NCBI GenBank assembly: GCA_027575805.1 | Contig: JANBPU010000097.1 | Coordinates: 1-62,137, forward strand | Direction of reading: 5' to 3' | DNA length: 62,137 nucleotides | From: Mycoemilia scoparia | Taxonomy: Eukaryota; Kickxellomycota; Kickxellomycetes; Kickxellales; Kickxellaceae | Part shown: piece after piece, positions 54,830 to 62,137 of the stretch | Position numbering within the stretch: the first letter of the stretch is position 1 | Layout of the letters: every line of letters begins with the position of its first letter | Notes under the pieces: generated by a model | Told to the model about the DNA's origin: nothing | What the model saw: only the letters and a program-made list of their open reading frames with translations | Database searches by the model: none | Made by a program: the position numbers and the translations under genes

Positions 54830-56186
54830 TTTCGAAAGCAACCTTTCGTGACTTCCCACTCGCTTGCGAGTATATATATGATTACGATGGGAAATAACCC
54901 GAATGCAAACCACAACCTCACAAATGTGCCTAGGTGTTATAAGTATGCAAATGAGAATGTCAAATAGAAATAATCAAATGTTGAGAAAAAGAGATGTGTG
55001 AGAAAGTGTGTGTTCACAGGCTTCATTAAAACGCGTGTGGAGTTGTTTTTGAGGCTTTTTAAAGCAAGACCACAATCAAGGCTGGCTTGACGCGTTTTTG
55101 TAATCACACTGATAATAATTAGCCTGATTGGCTAATAGTGTGCCAAGAACAAAGAATCTTGGAGTTCAATGTGTGCAGTGTATTCCCATTTATAAGAGTA
55201 GGCTTTGGACTAGGGTTGAAATGCAAATAAGTTGATTATTTGGTCAGAATTCACAGGGCCGTAGGCAAAAATAGGCCCACAGGCGTTAGATATGAAATAG
55301 CCGATGATTGGGGCAAAATCCTAGGACCCATTTGTCTATTTCGTGCCTGATTACTAGTGAAATCTTGCCATTTATCTATCAATCGGTAGTTTTTAAAAGA
55401 TAAAACATCAAATACCAAGAAAGCTAATGCCAAATGATTTATTATAGTTATTTTCAACGATGAATGTGCAATATAGATGGAAAATGAATCATTATGTTGC
55501 TGCTGCCCAGTGCGTAACCCTGGCTAAATCATAGCACCATTCTACCAGAATAAATTCAGTATGCCCGTTGAAAAGGGGAGTGTGAACAATAAATGTGGTT
55601 TAGTTTATTAACCTTCAAACTGAAAGTATACGAACTTTTGTTGTTTGTGTGTGGCTTTAACAATAGTAATAGCAGAGCAATGCCTATGTGTATGGATGTG
55701 AACAGATCACTACATCCACCATTGTTTGTAAAAAGAAAAAGTATGGTCTAGTTGGTGAGTCTTTAGCGTTAAAACCACAACAATAAGGCAGTTAAAATAG
55801 CCATTTTAATATCATCTGAGTGGGAGACCCGTGACCACTTCTTTCTTTAAAGCTAGAATGGGATTGCGACCACTATCGCTTTAACCAAGCCTCTCCATCC
55901 ATCACTTTGCTGATAGAAAGAGAGGCTATATAAACTGGCATACCACATGACAATTTTTGCTACCTGTCTCTCTCTTGCTAACTAAAATACAATCTCTTAT
56001 CAACGTAAGCACCACCACATATCTTCTGACCATCTGCTTATTCGTTTTTTGCGTTGGCTTTTGTATCTTTTCTCATTTTTCCCTATTTGCTGTTTATTTA
56101 TTTATCTCTACTCATTGTAGCCACAAAGTAAAGAGTCACATACATAGCGCAATCTTTTATACACAGACACAAAAACAACAGCCGAC
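54830..56186. other. Divergent intergenic region with a family 2 MITE
   Basis: Contains promoters for both flanking genes and the element at 55239-55371. A frame at 55957-56328 overlaps the UPRT start in another phase and is not credible. Confidence 0.45.
55239..55371. mobile_element. MITE-like element, family 2
   Basis: TTTGGTCAGAATTCACAGGG, GTAGGCAAAAATAGGCCCAC, GGCGTTAGATATGAAATAGC, GATTGGGGCAAAATCC, AGGACCCATTTG, then GATTACTAGTGAAATCTTGCC. Its ends match those of the copies at 19421 and 44141. Confidence 0.72.
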
Positions 56187-56989
56187 ATGTCTTCTTCTCT
56201 TGAATCAAACCCAAATGTCCATGTATCTTCTCACCCTTTGGTTAAACACAAGATATCGCAGCTTCGAGATATCAACACCAAGCCCAAAGAGTTCCGCGAT
56301 TTGTTGTGTGGCATCACTAACCTTCTAATGTACGAAGCCACCAAGGATTTTTCGCTTTCAGATACTGAGGAGGTAATTATTATTGAATGAATGTTACTCG
56401 ACTTTATATAAATGGGATTAGGGGAGGACTCCAAAGCATCGTAAAGTAGACCATTTTATTGTTCTATTGTCGAATCTGTCCTTATTTTTCTTTGTGTGTG
56501 TGTGTCTGTGCCTGTATGTAGCGTACAAGTCCAGTTAGCAAATACGTTGGACAGGAAATAAAAACCTCGGTTGCCCTGGTTCCCATCCTCAGATCTGGAC
56601 TCGGCCTCGTTAATAGCGCGTTGGAGCTATTGCCCGAAGCCCATGTTTTCCACTTGGGCCTATTTCGCGAAGAGTCTTCTCTACAGCCCGTCGAATACTA
56701 CAATAAGCTTCCACCCAACGCCGCTGTTGACGAATGTATCATTCTCGATCCCATGGTTGCCACTGGTGGAACAGCCAGAGTAGCCATCGGAATCCTAAAG
56801 GAATGGGGGGCCACCAAAATCACCTTTGTCTCGGTTTGTGGCACGATCAGCGGTGTCAAAGATATCATTTCTCACCACCCAGACGTTACCATTTATCTTG
56901 GTAGTTTGGATAATGAGGTCAATAATAAGGGATTCGCTGTGCCTGGAGTTGGCGATTCTGGAGATAGGATCCACAACACCTTATTTTAG
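56187..56989 (+). CDS. FUR1: Uracil phosphoribosyltransferase
   Basis: Converts uracil and PRPP to UMP in pyrimidine salvage; cytosolic. Two exons, 56187-56372 and 56522-56989, phase 0 (GAG|GTAATT...TGTAG|CGT), 217 aa, the normal length. N-terminal half has HPLVKHKISQLRDINTKPKEFRDLL and the LLMYEATKD segment. VALVPILRSGLGLV follows. The PRPP loop is ILDPMVATGGTA, and the uracil-binding C-terminus is VPGVGDSGDRIHNTLF with the family GD-GDR pattern. All expected blocks are intact. Confidence 0.95.
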
Positions 56990-59097
56990 GCTTACTGTCT
57001 TTATTTTCTGTTTCTGTTATGATGTTGCTGCACACATAAATTGCATTTGCTGTTCCTAGGAATACTACACGCCTTTATGTTTGAAAAGTATAAATCATGT
57101 CCAATGTTTATATACATACATACATACATTACACAGATCATAGTACCACTGTACTGGTAGTATGTAATATAATAGTAATAATAATAATAATAATATCAAA
57201 TCTATAAAGATTTGGGTAGTTATTTTTGAAGGGTAGCCATTTGCTAACAGGCCGTGATCACTCATTTGGCTGTGTTTTCCCCTATAATCGTTGGCCACCA
57301 AAAGTCACCCTTCGAAAATTATGATCCATTTGATATTTATTTCTGAAATTACGCCACTCTGTGTATTAAACACGTAAACTTTGTACTGCAAATGGTGTTA
57401 ATCAGCAGCATCTACCCATTGATTTGTATTCATGTTACATTTTGTGGGGGTTGTGATATCTATAAAAAATAAAAACACCTTGTGTGCATTGCTGTGCAAA
57501 AGCAACTGGCCAACATACGTGACTGGGAGGACTGCTGCCATAATAATGCTTGCCCTACTCTCCGAGTCAGTCAATCCTCCATCAAGTTTACTTTACTTGA
57601 ATAAAAATAAAGCTGACCAATCGATTAGTGTTTGGTGAACAGCTGTGGGGCCTGTCAGTCTGAAACACAGCAGAGAGTTTAGCTACACATTTTAAAAGTG
57701 TGGCTGTTTGTGCAACAGCCTCATTTAACCCACCAGATTGCGTTGTGAGCAATCATTTGCAAACGCGAGAAATCTATTTCTCCCTTGCTACAGAGAATGG
57801 TCCATGGAGAAAGCCTGGCTCTCTTTATGGTCGAAGTGGATATCGATGGCTTACAGGCGTTTACAATGAGATACACATGCTTGGAACAATAGAAGCATTT
57901 TCCTATGCGTGGATACAAATCCAGTCCTGCAAATGCATTTATGTTGATGCCTGAATATAAGCTGCCCTTGCATTTCAAAATAGATGAGAGTGCTCGACTG
58001 CTGCTGCTGCTGCGTATACTCGCAAAGAACACACACCATATTTTCTAAAGCATCCTAATACAACAATTCCCGAGAACACATGTTGCAAGAAGTCGTGGTG
58101 ATATTAACACAAGATGGATATCGGCTGGATATGATCCACTCATACAAATGCACATTTCAAGCCGGGTCTGAAGTTTTATTTACACAAATGCCTATAAAAA
58201 CGTCACTTCTCCTACCTCACTACACGCTTGTCTCTCTGTCCGTGTTTCATGGTGAAGCCACCAATAAATGAAAAACATGTCACAGCCATTGAAAATCAAT
58301 TAATCTATCCTTCCTGTTTACTAAAAAGCCGCGTTGCCTTTTCGCGTCCCCACCACCAAACCACGTGGATTTACACTGATATTCAAGTGGGCAGCCGACA
58401 GTTGTGTAGGTTCTTTAGTAATTAAATAGCAGCGGTGGTCGTCTTACAGGGCTCCTTTTTATCTAAGCGCCGCTTAGTATACACGTAAACCACCAACAGC
58501 AGCAATCTTTTCTGAGCCAAGGTTTGCTCTCTTTGTATAAGCCAACCCAGCCCACAACTATGCTTGTTTCGTCATGGATGTTGGTGACTGACTTGAAATA
58601 ACCAAGCTTAACTATTTTCGGCATCTATTGTTTCTCACAGCCAATGACTTGTATGACCCCTGGTTTGTTTATTTTCAGACCGCGGTCTTAATGACCATGG
58701 GTGGTGCTTATAGTAGTTGCGTTTTGTTTATTGTATTATATTTAACTCTACGCCAAGCGTGTTATTTTTTCTTTCGGTCACCACCACCTTCAGTTTGGTT
58801 TTGTTGTTTCTTCCCTTTTCTCTTTACTATTACTGCTACTTCTCTATTTTAAATCCACTTTTAATACATATCTCAGTTCAAAGGTATACTCAAAGATCCA
58901 CTTTAATATATTATTTCGCTCTACAGGTAGATGCTGTGCCAATAGCTGTACTTTCTATTGAAAGTCCGACAAAGAATCAATAGTCTCTTTTGAGGCCTAG
59001 AATCCCCACCACTAACATCAAATACACTCATATAGTATTTCTCAATAGATCAACACATAGTAGTAAAACACACTCAAAAAAGCGATCCAAGTACAAA
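56990..59097. other. 2.1-kb intergenic region with one MITE
   Basis: UPRT 3' flank with AAT triplets near 57172-57196, the MITE at 57211-57330, and then over 1.5 kb before the SH3 gene. The frames at 57432-57638, 57700-57954, 58228-58425 and 58628-58852 have no domains. Part may be a spliced leader exon or long promoter of the SH3 gene. Confidence 0.4.
57211..57330. mobile_element. MITE-like element, family 1
   Basis: TTTGGGTAGTTATTTTTGAAG, AGCCATTTGCTAACAGGCCG arm, core TTTGGCTGTGTTTTCCCCTA, GGCCACCAAAAGT arm, CACCCTTCGAAAATTATGATCC. It is the same arm combination as at 5861. Confidence 0.82.
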
Positions 59098-61518
59098 ATG
59101 CAGTCAACTCCTCCTTGTTCAAAGATAAAGGACAAGAAGGATATTCAAGAGGCGGCTGCTGGTAGTCGTCCACAATCGAAGGATTCTTCTGACCTTTCCC
59201 AAGATGAGACCGTTCGAGACATCGATCTTCAATCATACATTGTATCCACCATCCAGCAAAACCTCCAAATGTTGAACAAGATCGGTGGAATATCTTTTAA
59301 CACCATGACAAGGATGCTAGACATGCTGCCTAAATCTTCAAGCGTGAAGGGTAGCAAAAACGAAAGGAGAGGTGGATACATGTCGCTTGCTGAACTCCAA
59401 AAAAGTCTTCCTGGCCCTCAGCCTCCAGTCATACATGCTCTGGAAAGCTCTCACATATACCTCAAAAACCAGCGTGATAATGACGAGAATAGCATCAACA
59501 AAAACCACCAAGTATCACCTTCACCTAGGAGACAGGGCCACAATAGAGCAAGTAAGCTGGATCGTCAGGGTGCTATAAAGAAGTCTTCATCTCCTGCCGC
59601 TTCTACTCGAAGGGATTTTATGGACCAGCTTCTGCCACTTACAAAGGCCAAGAGCGAGACTCCTAAAAAGCAGTCTACAGATATGGACTCCATCTTTCCC
59701 GAGCTTCCTTCTGAAGCTGATATTCTATCTCGCTCAGAGAATGGTTTTAGCATTAAACTCCCTAGTGCAGATGACACAGATGGTTCCGAAAAGCCTGGCC
59801 CAGTCAAAGACCGTAGCAATAACACGTCGCTGATGCAAACCAACTTGCGTCATTACTTTGCCAGAGAAGGGATAATCCCGTCCAGAGTTGATTCTTTACA
59901 ATCATCCCTTACAAGTGTAACCAACAGCAATGGTACCGCTGCTACTGGTGGCGGTAGTTCTCCAAAACCAAAGGCACCGCCACATCCATATTCTGTTGTA
60001 AACAAAAAGTTGTCGCCACTGGTACTCTCTGATGCATCTTACCCCGATCTCCTTCCAACCTACGCTTCCCCACTAACTCCGCATATTAGCTTGGACCAGG
60101 ATAATAATGGACAAGATGATGATGAGCAGCAAAAGACTTTCCGACCTCCTCGCCCACCCTATGCTCGACCAGATCTGGATAGTGTTGTTGAGATCATGCC
60201 TGGAAGCGCCAAGCCTCGAGGCTACCTTGGCTTGGGTATTGGCCAGCAATTACCCATCTCGCCAGCAATATCGACTCGTTCAGTGTCCCTTTCTTCTACG
60301 GCTACGATCCGTTGTTCTATATCATCGTCTTCTATAGATTCCATCAACAATGAAATACTTAATCGCACACCATCCATTACCGATTCAAATACGTCCAATT
60401 CAAGTCATTTCGAATTTTCTGCAAGCAGAGATGCTAGCGTCAGTGGTAGCTGTGGGAATGGTACAAGCAAGATGTTTACTCCTCAGTCATCACTCGCTTC
60501 TATCACAGAAGATGGCACGAGTTCAAACATACACAGATCTCCGGCCAAGATCGTCGCCAGTGGAGAAAGAAGTATGCACCAGCAACTTGCTTGCCAAAAC
60601 GAAACAGGAAATGCAAAGACTCATACTCCTTCGAGTTCGCCAGAATATCCTCCAAAGTCACGCTCCGGTAGCATGGCTCAGGATTATAGCCCATCTTCGA
60701 AAGCTAACCAATTGACTCCTGCTTCAACGCCTCCATTTGGACCATACTATCCCAGGATGAGATCTTCGACTCACAATGATCTTGGATCTGTTTACACCAA
60801 ACCGCCTTTGCCTCCTCCAGCCCACCAGCAGGGCCGCAGTCGGAGTCACAAGCCATCTGATAATCTCCCAAAGACCTCGGTAGCTTCTACTATCCACCAT
60901 CACAAGCCAAGACCGCTCCCAACTCTTCCTCAAAGGGATCACCACCAGGGCAACACTGATAGTATTGTCTACTACAACTCTGGATCCAAATCTCATCCGG
61001 CACTTTTCAAGTCAAGTCCTAAACATGCTTCTGCTTCTTCTTCTGGCGTTCAACAACAAAGAAGCAACAGAGATCCGTCACCTCTTTCTTACTCCGTAGG
61101 TTCATTTGATCTAACAGCAAACATACCTAAATCTCAACATTCCCAAAACAACGGCCAACACCAACAACAATCCAACTTTGTCAACAAGTCATCATTAATA
61201 TCAACATCAGGTGGTATTGATGACGCTGCTGCGGCTCCTCCTATCACTGATCCCACAAACCTCCCATCATTGGATACAGCTGAACTTCCATTTGTAGCAA
61301 AAGTGATGTATGACTATGAAGCTCAAGTTCCAACCGACATATCATTCAAAAAGGGCGATTCAATTCTAGTATTGGGTCGACTAAACAATGATTGGTGGCT
61401 AGGCTCGGTACTTGACCAAGAACTTGAAGAAAATGAAAAGAGCAACTCCAGCAATAATGATCTTCAACAACCAAAAAACAAAAAAGGCACATTTCCTAAA
61501 TCCTTTATTTGCATTTAA
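59098..61518 (+). CDS. SH3-domain scaffold protein, largely disordered
   Basis: 806 aa from the first ATG at 59098; earlier in-frame codons have no Met. The N-terminus holds a short helical module (YIVSTIQQNLQMLNKIG, about residues 43-59). It resembles the opening helices of fungal Lsb1/Pin3-like SH3 proteins. About 600 Ser/Pro-rich disordered residues follow, with many PxxP-type motifs (APPHPYS, FRPPRPPYARP, PPLPPPAHQQG) that could bind other SH3 domains. The SH3 domain is C-terminal, about 735-806: FVAKVMYDYEA, ISFKKGD, DWWLG and GTFPKSFI. A 20-residue acidic/Asn insert in the distal loop precedes GTFP. Probable actin-patch or endocytic adaptor; inferred. Confidence 0.78.
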   Translation: MQSTPPCSKIKDKKDIQEAAAGSRPQSKDSSDLSQDETVRDIDLQSYIVSTIQQNLQMLNKIGGISFNTMTRMLDMLPKSSSVKGSKNERRGGYMSLAELQKSLPGPQPPVIHALESSHIYLKNQRDNDENSINKNHQVSPSPRRQGHNRASKLDRQGAIKKSSSPAASTRRDFMDQLLPLTKAKSETPKKQSTDMDSIFPELPSEADILSRSENGFSIKLPSADDTDGSEKPGPVKDRSNNTSLMQTNLRHYFAREGIIPSRVDSLQSSLTSVTNSNGTAATGGGSSPKPKAPPHPYSVVNKKLSPLVLSDASYPDLLPTYASPLTPHISLDQDNNGQDDDEQQKTFRPPRPPYARPDLDSVVEIMPGSAKPRGYLGLGIGQQLPISPAISTRSVSLSSTATIRCSISSSSIDSINNEILNRTPSITDSNTSNSSHFEFSASRDASVSGSCGNGTSKMFTPQSSLASITEDGTSSNIHRSPAKIVASGERSMHQQLACQNETGNAKTHTPSSSPEYPPKSRSGSMAQDYSPSSKANQLTPASTPPFGPYYPRMRSSTHNDLGSVYTKPPLPPPAHQQGRSRSHKPSDNLPKTSVASTIHHHKPRPLPTLPQRDHHQGNTDSIVYYNSGSKSHPALFKSSPKHASASSSGVQQQRSNRDPSPLSYSVGSFDLTANIPKSQHSQNNGQHQQQSNFVNKSSLISTSGGIDDAAAAPPITDPTNLPSLDTAELPFVAKVMYDYEAQVPTDISFKKGDSILVLGRLNNDWWLGSVLDQELEENEKSNSSNNDLQQPKNKKGTFPKSFICI

Positions 61519-62021
61519 ACATCACCCGCACCCGCCCCCCTCCCTCTCCCAATTCTTTCGCAACCTCACTCACCCAATAACTAATTCATACAATCATACG
61601 CATCATTTAGTTGTAATAGCAGTAGCAGCTTTTCATTTTCTCATTTAAAAATATTTATTGTTTTTGTTGGCTATTTTTTTTTTCTTTTATTTATTTTAAA
61701 TTTTTTTTGCTTAATGGTAAGATTTCACTTGGGATCAAGCATATGAGTAATCATTTTTTTTGAAGGGTATCTTTTGGTGGCGACACCAATGATTATAGGG
61801 GCAGCAGCACAATCACAGCCAAATGGATGTCAAGTTTTACTAGTAAACTTTTACCCTTCAAAAATAATCTCCCATATTGTAGATAGAAATGGGCCTTAAT
61901 TATATATTTAGCCCAGGTGATTCCTAAAATAGTGACCACCAGAAAATACTACCACACAACACATATTTAATCTTTACACCAAAGTTTTATAGAGTCAAGT
62001 TACAATAAAATTTAAAAAGAT
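61519..62021. other. 3' flank of the SH3 gene up to tRNA-Glu
   Basis: Pyrimidine-rich 3' UTR, a T10 run near 61676, and the MITE at 61743-61876. No gene seen. Confidence 0.5.
61743..61876. mobile_element. MITE-like element, family 1 (longest copy)
   Basis: ATGAGTAATCATTTTTTTTG then AAGGGT, TTTTGGTGGCGACACCAATG arm, core TATAGGGGCAGCAGCACAAT then CACAGCCAAATGG, ATGTCAAGTTTTACTAGTAA arm, and ACCCTTCAAAAATAATCTCCC, with TA on both sides. The AGCAGCACA insertion in the core makes this the longest member. Confidence 0.83.
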
Positions 62022-62093
62022 TTCCGTTACCGGGAATTGAACCCGGGCCGCCTGGGTGAAAGCCAGGAATCCTAACCACTGGACTATAACGGA
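62022..62093 (-). tRNA. tRNA-Glu (TTC)
   Basis: Minus-strand cloverleaf. Acceptor UCCGUUA pairs with UAACGGA. Anticodon arm CCUGG-CUUUCAC-CCAGG gives UUC. T-arm CCGGG-UUCAAUU-CCCGG. A T5 terminator lies just downstream. No intron. Confidence 0.94.
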
Positions 62094-62137
62094 CCTCTTT
62101 TCCTTTCCTCTGGGCTTTGGTCCTACTTTTATATTTA

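Noticed and set aside
1..62137. CRISPR-like arrays
   Set aside because: Recurring units are dispersed inverted-repeat elements, not evenly spaced direct repeats with unique spacers. The genome is eukaryotic.

Overview
The window is from the nuclear genome of a fungus. It is AT-rich and has spliced genes with short introns, mostly GTAAG...AG. The genes include DPH3, the TFIIH subunit TFB3/MAT1, a SAGA factor SGF11, PRP3, VPS55 and a fungal-type UPRT. It also has eukaryotic tRNAs and a U3 snoRNA. Poly-Q/poly-N tracts, Git3-like receptors, a sphingomyelin-synthase-like PAP2 protein and a large load of short inverted-repeat elements suggest an early-diverging ('zygomycete'-grade) fungus. That placement is inference; I cannot name the species.

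Layout. 1-3000: an (AACC)n tract at the very edge, DPH3 (+), TFB3 (-) and tRNA-Trp (-). 3200-16340: three paralogous seven-transmembrane receptor genes (-), the second with a one-base frameshift. SGF11 and a disordered protein gene lie between the second and third copies. The second and third copies were duplicated together with their upstream flank and a short transposon inside it. 16600-20500: an orphan gene and about 3 kb without a recognisable gene. 20500-32140: an MFS transporter, PRP3 (-), a nuclear AT-hook/WD40 protein and a secreted S9-peptidase relative that has lost its catalytic serine. 33500-36930: a tiny membrane ORF, a mobile-looking cassette with an orphan two-exon gene between short transposons, the U3 snoRNA gene and tRNA-Val. 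37100-47240: an SGNH/GDSL esterase (-), a cytochrome b561-like protein (-), an ABHD4/5-type hydrolase and a PAP2/SMS-like enzyme. 47890-49000: an inverted, partly deleted second copy of the orphan-gene cassette. 50200-62093: a secreted Q/P/T-rich wall protein, VPS55, a TM7S3/TM198-like membrane protein (-), UPRT, an SH3 scaffold and tRNA-Glu (-).

Most genes are unrelated housekeeping functions and form no operon-like system. The structured signal is the repeats. Eighteen copies (some partial) of one TA-flanked MITE-like family are spread through the window. Each has hairpin termini, a conserved core and interchangeable inner arms, and many sit within about 300 bp after stop codons. Four copies of a second MITE family are also present, one with a member of the first family nested in it. 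The most unusual object is the MITE-bounded orphan cassette at 34.0-35.5 kb and its inverted copy at 47.9-49.0 kb. The degenerate copy has lost 341 bp between two 8-bp repeats.

All splice models, motif positions and element boundaries were read by eye. Product calls rest on recognised motifs, not on database searches.
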